NCBI RefSeq assembly: GCF_007993795.1
Contig: NZ_CP042476.1
Span: 1,240,001-1,304,000 of the forward strand
Reading direction: 5' to 3'
Length of the DNA: 64,000 bases
DNA from: Antarcticibacterium arcticum
GTDB lineage: Bacteria; Bacteroidota; Bacteroidia; Flavobacteriales; Flavobacteriaceae
A model generated the notes under the pieces. The model saw only the letters and a program-made list of their open reading frames with translations, did not search any database and was not told the DNA's origin. Position numbers and translations under genes: made by a program. Shown one piece after another: positions 1-9,015 of the stretch (position 1 is the first letter of the stretch; every line of letters starts with the position of its first letter).

Positions 1-1
1 A

Positions 2-724
2 ACCAACGCACCAAGCATCTACGATGAAAAGTTGATTGATTCCCTGGGCTTTTATGATGCGGATTTACCTGAAAAAGAAAAGGAGCGCATTGTGGATAGT
101 ATTTACTCAGCAGGGAAAATTAAGTATTCCGAAAAAAATTATCAGAATATTGGCGTTGCAAAAGCTGTTACCAAAGTCGCAAACGTAGTTGACTCCGCAG
201 AAATAAAGGTGGAAAAAAAAATTGCTACCAAGGAAATGGGGCTGGAACACCAGTTGTTCTTTGCATCTGATCCAAAAGGAAATGATATTTCCATTTACGG
301 AACAACGGATGCCGTAATCTATGCGGCCGTGGATGGTGATCAAGTGGTCAAGGTTAATTCGCGTTTACGGATGCGCCTGACCAAAGCCGCGACCATTAAT
401 AACAAAAGCATTCCAAAGAACACGTACGTTTTTGGCTTTATCAGTTTTCAACCCCATCGGGTATTAATTGAAATCGAAAATATCCAACACCATCCCACAA
501 AACTTAAAGCCTTCGATCTTCAGGATGGTAGCGAGGGAATATACGTGGAAAATAATTTTCGCGCAGAGGCCACTAATGAAGTTTTAGATGATATTCTAGG
601 GGATATCAACATCCCTAGCGTACCGCAAGTGAGTGGGATAACCAAATTACTCAAGCGCAACAACCGGAACGTAAAGGTTACCGTGCTCAACAATTACAGA
701 CTAATTTTAAAACCTAAATTATGA
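2..724 (+). CDS. traM: Conjugative transposon protein TraM, C-terminal part (5' end outside window)
   Basis: The frame is open from base 2 with no start codon that fits, so the gene begins left of the window. TTG at 32 is unlikely to be the real start. About 240 residues are visible: a charged linker, then the conserved C-terminal domain rich in beta strands, with a segment around NSRLRMRLTKAATIN and a C-terminal stretch KVTVLNNYRLILKP typical of Bacteroidota TraM. TraM is a VirB10-like part of the type IV secretion channel that spans the envelope. The stop overlaps the traN start in an ATGA arrangement at 721-724, which indicates translational coupling within a tra operon read rightwards. 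Confidence 0.85.
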   Translation, partial: TNAPSIYDEKLIDSLGFYDADLPEKEKERIVDSIYSAGKIKYSEKNYQNIGVAKAVTKVANVVDSAEIKVEKKIATKEMGLEHQLFFASDPKGNDISIYGTTDAVIYAAVDGDQVVKVNSRLRMRLTKAATINNKSIPKNTYVFGFISFQPHRVLIEIENIQHHPTKLKAFDLQDGSEGIYVENNFRAEATNEVLDDILGDINIPSVPQVSGITKLLKRNNRNVKVTVLNNYRLILKPKL

Positions 725-1554
725 AAGCTTATATTTTTATTATTGCCTTAGTTTTGGCCGTCGAGAAAACTTCTGCACAACAACCAATAACCCTTGATAC
801 GATTTATGCAAATGACCAAAAGAACGTGGCTTTATTCTTCCCAGAACCCATCCGCCAAGGAATTACGGGATCTGAAAATTTTGTGTTTACCTATAATCGT
901 GAGAAAGAACAGTATTTCGGGTTGCTCCAGGCAAAGCCGGGAATGGAAAGTAATCTTCTGGTGGTCAATAGAAATGGTTCAGTTTTTTCGTATATTGTAA
1001 AGTATAAGAAACAGCTTGATAGATTAAATTATTTTATACCGAAGTCTAAAAGCATCGGTAATGAAAAGCCCATTGTTGCTGATTCGGCAAAAGTAAATGA
1101 GTCTAAGAAAGAGTTAGGAAATGAGGTCTATTACTACCAAAAATTCAGTTCCTACCTACTTGATCGAAAACAACGGATTAACCGGCTACAAAAACGTAAT
1201 GAGGGCATCGTTTTGAGCATTGAAAATATTGTTTTTGACAAGGATGAGCTTTACTTTGTAATCCAGATTGAAAATAAATCTACCTTGGATTACGATCTGA
1301 ATTTCTTAAAACTCTCGGTTGAAACGAGACAAAAAGGTAAAAGGAAATCATTGCAACGCCTTTATCAAGAGCCAATTTTCAAGTATAATTCGCCCTCCAA
1401 AGTAGCAGAAAACGAAACCGTAAGATTGGTTTATGTGCTGCCTAAGTTTTCAATAAGCAATGACCGCAGAGCGGTTTTAGAGCTAAATGAAAAGAACGGA
1501 GAAAGAAGCTTAAAATTAAAAGTATCGCATAGATTTATCAACAACCCTAATTAG
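721..1554 (+). CDS. traN: Conjugative transposon protein TraN (DUF4138, VirB9-like)
   Basis: This protein of 277 residues begins with a signal peptide (hydrophobic residues 4-15, cleavage near SAQ at 18-20). The body resembles the Bacteroidota TraN family, with the N-terminal strand pattern LDTIYANDQKNVALFFPEPI and the later LLVVNRNGSVFSYIVKY segment. TraN is thought to work as the VirB9-like outer part of the mating channel with TraM. It starts inside the last codons of traM (ATGA overlap), so the two are translationally coupled. The usual downstream traO, traP and traQ genes are not seen, so the tra block appears to end here with one small lipoprotein gene. Confidence 0.88.
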   Translation: MKAYIFIIALVLAVEKTSAQQPITLDTIYANDQKNVALFFPEPIRQGITGSENFVFTYNREKEQYFGLLQAKPGMESNLLVVNRNGSVFSYIVKYKKQLDRLNYFIPKSKSIGNEKPIVADSAKVNESKKELGNEVYYYQKFSSYLLDRKQRINRLQKRNEGIVLSIENIVFDKDELYFVIQIENKSTLDYDLNFLKLSVETRQKGKRKSLQRLYQEPIFKYNSPSKVAENETVRLVYVLPKFSISNDRRAVLELNEKNGERSLKLKVSHRFINNPN

Positions 1555-1561
1555 CAATGCA

Positions 1562-1927
1562 ATGAAAAACGTCGTCATTTACTCAATAGCCTTCTTATTC
1601 CTTGCCTGTACCGGAAAACAAGACCTTTCACCAAGCGAAACTTCAAAAATTGTAGTTGAAAGTTTCTACAATAAGGATAATGAGACCTTGAAAAAATATA
1701 CTACCCCAGAAGGCTACGAAGGCCTTAAATCGATACAAGATTTAATGGCGGCAGGCAAATCCGGGAATTCCAATTTTAAAGTGCTGGAAGAAACCGCCGA
1801 TAATGAAATAGCTTGGGTTAGATTCACCACATCTTATGAAGAAAACCCTGAGCTATTTAAGCTTTTAAAAATTAATGGAAACTGGAAGGTTACGCAGCAA
1901 GGAGCGAGGGAGAAAGGACCTTTTTGA
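1562..1927 (+). CDS. Small lipoprotein, NTF2/DUF4878-like
   Basis: This 121-residue protein has a lipoprotein signal (MKNVVIYSIAFLFLAC, lipobox LFLAC with Cys16). The mature part has the pattern of small NTF2-like lipoproteins (VVESFYNKD, then YEGLKSIQDLM, then a C-terminal INGNWKVTQQG hairpin), resembling the DUF4878 group. It starts 7 bases after the traN stop and closes the visible tra operon, so it probably travels with the element. Its role in conjugation is unknown; a surface or exclusion function would be a guess. It is convergent with the protease gene, 16 bases away. Confidence 0.7.
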   Translation: MKNVVIYSIAFLFLACTGKQDLSPSETSKIVVESFYNKDNETLKKYTTPEGYEGLKSIQDLMAAGKSGNSNFKVLEETADNEIAWVRFTTSYEENPELFKLLKINGNWKVTQQGAREKGPF

Positions 1928-1943
1928 AAAATAATTTTGGAAT

Positions 1944-4556
1944 TTATAGAGTAGGTCTAATTCGTGTTTGAACTCCTTGCCTAATTTCTTCATAAATTTT
2001 TATGTCATTATTTTCCTTGACTTCTAAAGTAACAGACAATCCATATTTAATAGGCAATTTTCCGAGCTCAGATGCATCTTCTCTGCAATTCACTTTTATT
2101 TCTAAAAAATCACCATCAACAAAGACGTCAGCCTTGTCCCCAATAAGAATGTCGTGTTGCACAGTTCCTAATTGTGTGGCTCGGAAATCATAATATGATC
2201 TATCTAATTCGAGATGATTATTATGCTTAAGATTATCAAAAAATAATTGTGCTTTACGATATTGTCTTGTTTTAAAATTTAGAGGACTATTGTAGGCTAA
2301 AGTTATTGTTAGTTTTTTATCAATCCTTCCCTTAGTAAGTGATGGCGGCAATGGAAATCTATATAAATGGGCTTGACCATCGTAAAGCTTTCCGTATCCG
2401 ATAATTGTTACTCGTTTCTCAGTGCAATATAAAATGCGTTCTGGATCTATACCCCCATACCCTAGATAAGGCAATACGTTTTTTTTTGAAGTATTTGCAG
2501 CTGAGCCTGGTAAATCCTTAATTAGTTGCAATAAAAAATCTGAACTTTTACTCCAACTAGCACTATGTACCAATAAACTTTTAATAATTACAGTAAGAAA
2601 ATCTGTTGGTATAGATTTATCTCCGGAATTATTTATAGAAATTAAAACATCATAAAGTTGGGCAGCAAGACGAGATGTCAAAGCTGCTGCATTTGAAGTA
2701 CCACACAAATACCCAGACTTATTTATTTGTCCTGGACTACCTGGAAATGCAGATCTGTTTCCGGGAGGATTTACATTAAATGGGATAGATTCTAATTTAA
2801 GAACCGTTTTACCTGGTAAATTTTGAATTGGAGATTTCCGAAATAACTTCCGCCCACCTGAAGTTATAATTTCTGGCTTTATGCTCCTGCGGAAACCAAA
2901 ACCGATCCGGCTTATTGGAGATAATAAGGAGGACGACTTAATCAGATTTTTCCTTTGGTATAAATTATTAGGCTTTGAGAAATCAAAATGTGCCGCACCA
3001 ACTGTAATAGAATTGATCGATTCAGCTGGTGCCAAAATCTTTCTATTAAAATTTGTCCTAACTATTTCCTCTAAAGCTAATTTTTGTACTTCATCATCAG
3101 AGAGATTATCAAATTCATCATCTGGGACTTCCAAAGCGATATCGTCACTAAAATTTCCTGCACTAATTACAAATAAGATATCGTATTGATAAGAAAGCCA
3201 ATCCAGTAATTTTGCCCACGAGCTCATATTGTTCAAGAAAGGTCTAAAAGCGTCTCCAATAGAAAAATTAATGATCTTTACCTCAGGGGCTACTGGAGGA
3301 TTGTCCGCATCTCCCACTTTCATTCTTAGAACAGCCCTATGCACTAAATCTATTGGTAAAACGTCATCTGGAAGACATTCTCCTTGATAAAGTTGTGTAC
3401 CCAATTTCATTATAGGGCGGACATACAAGGGTCTTTTTAATATCGATTTTTTCTCATTATCTAAATCACCGTGAATGATAAGAGAAGCCATTGCGGTACC
3501 GTGAAATCTTTGATTACCCGTATAATTACTTGAGAACCCATCAGGATCATCAATTTGCAATCTATTTTCCAATAGAATATGATTTGCTAAGGGAAGACCA
3601 TCAAAAAGTGCAATGACTGGATGGCCATTTGTGGGTAGTTCATCATTTTCTTCAACATTGGGCAACTTTTTTAATTGCTCAATATTTTCTGGAGTTTCAA
3701 AAACCATCTGTCCTACAGGACGAAAAAACAAAACTTGTTGCGATTTTAAAAAGGAAATATTCGTATTCTCCGTAAGATCATCAAATACTTGAATTGGAGC
3801 TCTTGCAATAAAAGCGTGATATGATATCTCGGAGATTATAGTCCTTGAACCTTTCACTTCTTCTCCGTTATGTAGATTAAGTAAACGGGTTACTTCTTCA
3901 TAGGCTTTTCGATTGGCTTGGTCACTACCTTTAAAGGCCAATTCTATTTCAAATCTCACGAAATCAAAATCGTATAATTTTCTTTCCTGAATATATTCTC
4001 CAATACCGGTATCACGTACCCTATCACTAACATTATAGGGTCTAATATCCTTTAATTGTTCAAAAAGCGATCTGAATTTTGCAGTCCCTCGCTTAAAATT
4101 TTGTTTTTCTTTATCTTTCTTATATTCTCGCCAATATTTCTGAAGTTCTTTAAGTGCCCTTTGGTTGGTCATAGTGAGATAAAACCGGGCATCAACATTT
4201 TCTTCAGATCTATTACCGTTTTTATCTATGTTATAGAAATCATCTTCTGCCTCGAACTCAGTCTCATATTCAGCTAAAAACTCCATTCCTGGAGTCTTTT
4301 TCACGGCTTTAAAAAAATCTTTTATTTCTCCGGCAGTTTCTAACACCAAGATCATTTCAGGGATAATATTCCCTGCTGCCTTTTGTAGTGAGGCTGACCT
4401 ATTAGAAAGTACACGATCTAATTCCGTTATCTTTAATTCATTTCTCTGAATTTGTTGAATTTTGGTTGGGATGAACATTTTACCAGGAAAACCTTGTTTT
4501 TTAGATTTTTCCGCACTTATAGGGAACGGGAACAAAAGAAGTGGTTTTTTAACCAT
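1944..4556 (-). CDS. ietS: Subtilisin-like S8 serine protease, IetS-type partner of AAA ATPase
   Basis: This 870-residue protein has an N-terminal region of about 310 residues without an obvious signal peptide, followed by a subtilase domain. The catalytic triad is visible: Asp319 in ALFDG, His352 in FHGTAMAS and Ser621 in CGTSNAAA. The oxyanion Asn468 lies in ISAGN. About 230 residues follow, probably a beta-rich domain. No secretion signal suggests a cytosolic protease. Its start overlaps the upstream ATPase gene by 8 bases, a tight two-gene operon. This pairing matches ietAS, described as a plasmid stability toxin-antitoxin pair in Agrobacterium and later as an antiphage system. The assignment rests on architecture and gene order, not on alignment. 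Confidence 0.82.
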   Translation of the reverse strand: MVKKPLLLFPFPISAEKSKKQGFPGKMFIPTKIQQIQRNELKITELDRVLSNRSASLQKAAGNIIPEMILVLETAGEIKDFFKAVKKTPGMEFLAEYETEFEAEDDFYNIDKNGNRSEENVDARFYLTMTNQRALKELQKYWREYKKDKEKQNFKRGTAKFRSLFEQLKDIRPYNVSDRVRDTGIGEYIQERKLYDFDFVRFEIELAFKGSDQANRKAYEEVTRLLNLHNGEEVKGSRTIISEISYHAFIARAPIQVFDDLTENTNISFLKSQQVLFFRPVGQMVFETPENIEQLKKLPNVEENDELPTNGHPVIALFDGLPLANHILLENRLQIDDPDGFSSNYTGNQRFHGTAMASLIIHGDLDNEKKSILKRPLYVRPIMKLGTQLYQGECLPDDVLPIDLVHRAVLRMKVGDADNPPVAPEVKIINFSIGDAFRPFLNNMSSWAKLLDWLSYQYDILFVISAGNFSDDIALEVPDDEFDNLSDDEVQKLALEEIVRTNFNRKILAPAESINSITVGAAHFDFSKPNNLYQRKNLIKSSSLLSPISRIGFGFRRSIKPEIITSGGRKLFRKSPIQNLPGKTVLKLESIPFNVNPPGNRSAFPGSPGQINKSGYLCGTSNAAALTSRLAAQLYDVLISINNSGDKSIPTDFLTVIIKSLLVHSASWSKSSDFLLQLIKDLPGSAANTSKKNVLPYLGYGGIDPERILYCTEKRVTIIGYGKLYDGQAHLYRFPLPPSLTKGRIDKKLTITLAYNSPLNFKTRQYRKAQLFFDNLKHNNHLELDRSYYDFRATQLGTVQHDILIGDKADVFVDGDFLEIKVNCREDASELGKLPIKYGLSVTLEVKENNDIKIYEEIRQGVQTRIRPTL

Positions 4557-5529
4557 TCCCTAAAGAATATTTATGCTCCATTTGAACAAGGCATTCATCC
4601 ACTAACCTTTTTACGTTTACGTCAGGGAGCGACAATATATATTTACGTTCAACATCGAGGATAAACTCTTCAATCTCAGCAAAATTAAGACCTTCGAGCT
4701 TATTTGCTATTTTATCAATAGGATATTGCAAATCGTATTTAACACGCTGTTCAAAGTTTTTGAGCCAAATCTTTATCATTGACTTATCCGGAGCTTTTAA
4801 TTCCAATCTTACTTGAAACCTTCTCCATACAGCCCTATCCAGAAGTTCGGCGTGATTAGTTGCTGCGACAACTACGACATAGCTCGGCAAGCGATCAATC
4901 TGAAGAAGTAGAGAACTTACAACTCTTTTAATCTCACCTGTTTCGTGAATGTCCCCGCGTTCTTTTCCTATAGTGTCAAATTCATCAAAAAATAAAACAC
5001 ATTCTTGCGTTCTAATAAAATCAAAAGTTGTTTTAAGCCGAGTAGCGGTTTCTCCTAGGTAACTACCAATAATACCATCATATCTCACAACGTAAAATGG
5101 AATCATTAAAGATTGAGCTATGACTTCTGCGAGAGAAGTCTTTCCATTTCCAGGAGGACCTGCCAATAGAATACGATTTCTAGGTTCTAAATTATAGGAT
5201 CTCAATAAGTCACTGCGATGGTGTTCCTGGATAAGGTCTTGAATGACGGCTTGATTTTCGTAATTTAAAATCACATCATCCAAAGTCTTTTGAGGGTAAA
5301 TGCGATATAAAAAACTGTCTAATCCATCTTCCAGTAAACGATTATGTATAGGTTGGTTGGATTGAGGCTTAGAGGCTTTGGAAAGTGCATCTAATAGTTG
5401 TTGAGCTACAATATGATGTTGTTTACTCTTTTCTTCGGCAATAATAGATTCAACAACCTTTCTAAAAAGGGTATTGTCTCCGTTAGTTCCGGCTTTAACT
5501 AATTTTAATAATAAATCTGCTCTTGCCAT
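4549..5529 (-). CDS. ietA: AAA+ ATPase, IetA-type, coupled to the S8 protease
   Basis: This 326-residue ATPase has an N-terminal helical region of about 110 residues, then one AAA module. Walker A is GPPGNGKT (124-131), Walker B VLFFDEFD (178-185), sensor-1 Asn225 in AATN, and arginine-finger region RAVWRRF (232-238). The pore-loop region YLGET (157-161) suits a threading or remodelling ATPase of the FtsH/katanin-like type. It precedes and overlaps the protease gene by 8 bases. In IetAS systems the ATPase is thought to restrain or feed the protease. A TATATTTG -7 element on the minus strand (5542-5535) ends 6 bases before the start codon, so the pair may have its own promoter with a very short leader. 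Confidence 0.85.
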   Translation of the reverse strand: MARADLLLKLVKAGTNGDNTLFRKVVESIIAEEKSKQHHIVAQQLLDALSKASKPQSNQPIHNRLLEDGLDSFLYRIYPQKTLDDVILNYENQAVIQDLIQEHHRSDLLRSYNLEPRNRILLAGPPGNGKTSLAEVIAQSLMIPFYVVRYDGIIGSYLGETATRLKTTFDFIRTQECVLFFDEFDTIGKERGDIHETGEIKRVVSSLLLQIDRLPSYVVVVAATNHAELLDRAVWRRFQVRLELKAPDKSMIKIWLKNFEQRVKYDLQYPIDKIANKLEGLNFAEIEEFILDVERKYILSLPDVNVKRLVDECLVQMEHKYSLGNG

Positions 5530-5534
5530 TTGTA

Positions 5535-5542
5535 CAAATATA
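5535..5542 (-). promoter_or_regulatory. Candidate -7 promoter element before the ietA-like gene
   Basis: On the minus strand the bases read TATATTTG, a full match to the Bacteroidota -7 consensus TAnnTTTG. Transcription would start at or within a few bases of the ATPase start codon at 5529, giving an almost leaderless mRNA. No clear -33 TTTG is present. This would let the ATPase/protease pair be expressed separately from the mob genes upstream. Confidence 0.4.
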
Positions 5543-5567
5543 ATATTCTGATTTGTTAAACTATAAT

Positions 5568-7148
5568 TTAATTAAAAATTGATCTCACTTCCTGATAAAC
5601 TCTTTCAAAATTAGCTTCTAAGTCAGCCTTGGAAAATTGCTTTTCCTCCTGAGGAACCTGTCTTTGAATTTTCTGCAATTTGAACTGCACCTTTTTGTCC
5701 TCCCCATCAGCATAAGTAATAAACTCTCCCTGTTTCAAGCGGAAAAATACATCTGCTCGTATTTTTGGAATTTCCCGTTCCCCGGTAGTAATACGTGTAT
5801 CAAAATCAAGGCTGTAGCCACGATTGATGCTGGTAGTTTCCTTTTTTACGATTTCAAAGAAGCGTTCATAATATTTGGCGGTGTCGGGATCATTGACTTT
5901 CCCAAAAAATTGATAGGAAAGGTTGCTCAAAATGGCTTTACTGGCTTTATCTCCATACATCATATCATTCTGGATCTTATCCTGCATTACGTAAACTGTA
6001 GCAATGTCATAACTTCTTAAAGTAGCCGGAATGCGGTGCATATTTAATAACCGAATCGTTGGTGCTTCTTCCATTAACAAGAAAGATGGCTTAGAGTTGC
6101 GCACACTCATTTGCTTTGTAATTGTATGTATTATGGTGGCAATTACGGGCGAATAAGAGGTCTCAAATTTAGGATTGTTCACTATGGCAATCACGGCAGG
6201 ATTTTCCGAGCTATTAATATTTAATGGTACTTCATCTGCGGAAAGTGCCATAAAAATATTTTGTGTACTTATGCGTTTCAAAGCATTGGCCAGGGTACTC
6301 TTTACCCCTGCTGTCTGCCTTTCGGAATCTTTGCCGCTGATAAAGGCATCTGCCATTGCCCTGGAAGTCGTATTGGTCTCTAAGAATTTTATTAGACTAT
6401 CAGTGTCCAAATGTTGATAAATGGCGATTAGATGGGGTAAGGTGCAAAAATTAGGATAGGATGTTTTCAGTTTCCAGATCAATCCACCAATCAATCCCTC
6501 AGCTGCATCGTTAAAAAACTTCGAGGTTCCTGTAGTTCCCGATTCCCGCTGTTCCAGAAGATTTTCAATAAGTACCCGGGAAATCTCATTCACACTTTCT
6601 TCATTTTCGAGATATCGGGGTGCAATAGGGTTTACCCTATGTATGATTTTATCAAAAGAGATAATACGAAAAGGAATATCCGGATTTTTAAAAAGCGGGT
6701 ATGCCATTTCGGTAAGTTCAAAATCCTTATAGTCGTGAATAACCCCACAGAAATTATGTTCCTGGAAATGTTTTAAAAATCCGTAAACCACGCTTTCAGT
6801 TTTTCCACTTCCGGCAGACCCAATAATTGATGCACCGCGCTTGATGTTTTCAATTTTGAAACTTTTCTTATCTGTTTTAAAAGTTACACGATATTTTTCA
6901 GAGGTATTTTGCTTTAAATCCGTTTTATGCAGAAAAACGTAAAATACCGTATTGACCAACAGTAAAGGACAACCTAAATAAAGTAGTGCTTTTATCGTAT
7001 TATGCGGATAATACAGATAGGCTATTAGTCCAAAAAGCAGCACCGTATTTAAGAAAAAAGCATATTTTGAAATCCGATACAGTCCATAAAATACTGAAGC
7101 TGTCAAAATGATAATTAAGAGTATATGTAGGGGATTTGTTAGTTGCAT
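5568..7148 (-). CDS. mobC: Conjugative coupling ATPase MobC (TraG/VirD4 family)
   Basis: This 526-residue type IV coupling protein has two to three transmembrane helices within residues 5-75, a Walker A motif GSAGSGKT (110-117) and a Walker B motif FLLMEEAP (356-363). It is expected to sit in the inner membrane as a hexamer and bring the relaxase-DNA complex to the mating channel. The length is shorter than some Bacteroides MobC/TraG proteins of about 650 residues, but both nucleotide motifs and the membrane anchor are present. It lies 13 bases downstream of the relaxase gene in a btgA-mobB-mobC operon. Of the mob genes it is nearest to the IetAS-like pair. Confidence 0.9.
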   Translation of the reverse strand: MQLTNPLHILLIIILTASVFYGLYRISKYAFFLNTVLLFGLIAYLYYPHNTIKALLYLGCPLLLVNTVFYVFLHKTDLKQNTSEKYRVTFKTDKKSFKIENIKRGASIIGSAGSGKTESVVYGFLKHFQEHNFCGVIHDYKDFELTEMAYPLFKNPDIPFRIISFDKIIHRVNPIAPRYLENEESVNEISRVLIENLLEQRESGTTGTSKFFNDAAEGLIGGLIWKLKTSYPNFCTLPHLIAIYQHLDTDSLIKFLETNTTSRAMADAFISGKDSERQTAGVKSTLANALKRISTQNIFMALSADEVPLNINSSENPAVIAIVNNPKFETSYSPVIATIIHTITKQMSVRNSKPSFLLMEEAPTIRLLNMHRIPATLRSYDIATVYVMQDKIQNDMMYGDKASKAILSNLSYQFFGKVNDPDTAKYYERFFEIVKKETTSINRGYSLDFDTRITTGEREIPKIRADVFFRLKQGEFITYADGEDKKVQFKLQKIQRQVPQEEKQFSKADLEANFERVYQEVRSIFN

Positions 7149-7161
7149 ATTTGTTTTTCCT

Positions 7162-8193
7162 TTAGATACCTATTGAACTTGATTTTATAGCGATGTCCAC
7201 ACCACGGCGCAGGAGGTTGAATACTTTCATTGCCAGTTGTGCCTGATTAGTAGGAATCCCCGGGAGCATTGGCATTCCGGATTCCCGGAGGATTTTTAAG
7301 GCTATCGCTTTTTCGTTTGTGGGAAGCTTCATCAATGCGGTAAAATACATCTTTGGATTTTTTATAAATTCTTTCCTGGAGGTGTAGGTTTCCACAAAAT
7401 TCCTCCGGTAACCGAAGGTTTTATCAAAAGACTTTTCAGCATTGCTGAAAAATTTATCCCGGTCAAATCCTCGTTTGACAGTTTTACCGTTCAATGCCAC
7501 TTCAGAAGCTCTATACTTACTTCCTGGAGATAAACTATGTCGATTAGAGGCATCTTTTCTGCTGACGATAATGTGAATATGGCTTTGAGGACCATCTTTT
7601 TGCATTCCCTGAACAATGCGTTCTCCGTTCTGCCGGTGTGGAGCTTCCTTTTCCAGTTTGACAATCTGCTGTTGACAAGCTTTAATGTTTCCGTCCATTT
7701 CGCCGCGTTCTATTTTCCGGATCTCATTCTTGAGTTCCAGGATTTTGGTCGCAAAAGGCTGGTTCTCCCGAATTTGCTTATCGTTCCCTTTAAACGTCCG
7801 TTGATGTTCAATTTTAGCATAGTATTTAATATCCTCCAATCTTACAGGCCTTCCATTAATTTCCCTATTAAAAGAAGCCACATAGTCTTTCATCAGTTCA
7901 CGGGTATAGTGCTTTAAATCTGTGCTGTTATCCTGTAGACGGCTTAGTTCATATTTCGATGGACTTACTGTAATGGAGTAGAAGCGAGGCTCGGTCTTTT
8001 CCAGTTTAGCAGTATTCCCATCAATTTCCCTGATCACCTCCTCTGCTGAAATTTCATTCCCATATTGATTAAAAAAGTGTTCCATATCCTCCTTTTCCTG
8101 TCCCTGATTTTCCTTTTCCAGATAATCGACAAAACCGGCTGAGCTTTGGGAGTAAGTCCCTCCCAGTTTTTGTGGTGTGATGGTGATATACAT
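7162..8193 (-). CDS. mobB: Relaxase/mobilization protein MobB (DUF5712, BtgB/BfmB-like)
   Basis: This 343-residue protein opens with MYITITPQKLGG and a Tyr/Ser-rich segment (SQSSAGFVDYLEKEN) typical of the DUF5712 mobilization family of Bacteroidota. It carries the histidine pair of an HUH nickase at HIHIIVSR (205-212) and an acidic/His site in KIEHQRT (127-133). Conserved tyrosines such as Tyr24 or Tyr123/124 are candidates for the nicking residue. Its job is to nick oriT and pilot the strand during transfer. The small accessory gene lies 11 bases upstream and the coupling ATPase 13 bases downstream. The nearest candidate oriT is the hairpin-rich gap at 8586-8970. Confidence 0.85.
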   Translation of the reverse strand: MYITITPQKLGGTYSQSSAGFVDYLEKENQGQEKEDMEHFFNQYGNEISAEEVIREIDGNTAKLEKTEPRFYSITVSPSKYELSRLQDNSTDLKHYTRELMKDYVASFNREINGRPVRLEDIKYYAKIEHQRTFKGNDKQIRENQPFATKILELKNEIRKIERGEMDGNIKACQQQIVKLEKEAPHRQNGERIVQGMQKDGPQSHIHIIVSRKDASNRHSLSPGSKYRASEVALNGKTVKRGFDRDKFFSNAEKSFDKTFGYRRNFVETYTSRKEFIKNPKMYFTALMKLPTNEKAIALKILRESGMPMLPGIPTNQAQLAMKVFNLLRRGVDIAIKSSSIGI

Positions 8194-8204
8194 AGGCTGA
8201 TATT

Positions 8205-8585
8205 TTAAAATTCATTCTTATTATTTTGCTTTTCCTGAAAACGAACTTCCTGTTTTTCTTCCAGGACTTTCTTTTCCAAAATCAAGGGCTTCTTTTTTGG
8301 TTCGGTTTCTTCAAAAAGAGATTGCAACATTGCCACGGTGGGTTTGGTCTGGCTCTTTTCCATATCCCTCATAATGGCAATGACCGCATTGATACGTTTC
8401 TTGAGTGAAGCTTCGATTGTCCTTCCGGTAGGTCCAAGTTTTTCCTTTGGGGAAATCTCGTTGTAGAAGAAAAAGTCAAGCATTGTTGCCATTGCTTCGG
8501 TGTGTGATTTGAAGTGTGTTTTTGAAAATTCCTGAAAACGTTTTGCCGTTTCCTTTTTAAACCTGATGCCGATAAATATGTCCAT
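8205..8585 (-). CDS. Relaxosome accessory protein of the BfmA/BtgA family
   Basis: This 126-residue protein resembles the Bacteroides BfmA/BtgA mobilization proteins. The N-terminal IGIRFKKETAKRFQEFSKTH suits a ribbon-helix-helix-like DNA-binding fold, followed by helical and Lys/Glu-rich tail sequence. Such proteins bind near oriT and assist the relaxase. It is the first gene of the mob operon. Two copies of a 13-base palindrome centred in its upstream region (8595-8607 and 8637-8649, exactly 42 bases apart) make a plausible binding site for oriT recognition or autoregulation. The function is from family resemblance; binding is inferred. Confidence 0.82.
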   Translation of the reverse strand: MDIFIGIRFKKETAKRFQEFSKTHFKSHTEAMATMLDFFFYNEISPKEKLGPTGRTIEASLKKRINAVIAIMRDMEKSQTKPTVAMLQSLFEETEPKKKPLILEKKVLEEKQEVRFQEKQNNKNEF

Positions 8586-8970
8586 AATTCGCCGATTTGT
8601 CGCAAATCCTTCCCTAAAAATGGGCGTTCACAGTTCATTTGTCGCAAATTGTAGAAGGTCGGGAATTTTATATATTTTCAAGTTGCTTAATATCAGCATT
8701 TTGAAAACGAAAAGGAGTATGAAACGGTGCTCTGCCCGTTACCCTCTTGCTACTCCTTTTCGTTCGCCATAGGCGAACAAAAATTCCGTACAATTTGGTC
8801 AAAAGCCAATTGCTAGTTCCAGGGAAATAATTTCCTGTTATGTATTTTTTTGATGGGTACGGTTATCGGCGAAAGTCAAAAAATGGATAACCCTACGTAA
8901 AATTAAATGCTGAATTTCAGCGAAATAAAGATAATGATTTTTATTGAATTCAAAATAATTGAACAAAAAA
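8586..8970. other. Candidate origin of transfer (oriT) and mob promoter region
   Basis: This non-coding gap upstream of the mob operon is dense in dyads. Two copies of ATTTGTCGCAAAT occur at 8595-8607 and 8637-8649. A perfect 14-base inverted repeat AACGAAAAGGAGTA (8706-8719) pairs with 8751-8764. Nested inside it is AACGG/CCGTT (8723-8727 and 8736-8740). Directly after it is GTTCGCC-ATA-GGCGAAC (8762-8778). Stacked hairpins beside the relaxase genes are typical of oriT. The nick site itself cannot be named from sequence alone. No open reading frame of note lies here. Confidence 0.5.
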
Positions 8971-8993
8971 ACACCTCCAAAAATTTAGAGGTG
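8964..8993 (-). terminator. Rho-independent terminator after the ssb-radC-small gene group
   Basis: CACCTC (8972-8977) pairs with GAGGTG (8988-8993). On the minus strand the hairpin is followed by a T run (A run at 8965-8971 on the plus strand). It lies just past the stop of the 65-residue gene and would end the minus-strand transcript before the oriT region. Confidence 0.6.
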
Positions 8994-9015
8994 CTTGACT
9001 ATAAAGTTTAGAAAA

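Noticed and set aside
2881..3189. Plus-strand open frames within the protease gene
   Set aside because: They are antisense to a gene with an intact catalytic triad and show no family features.
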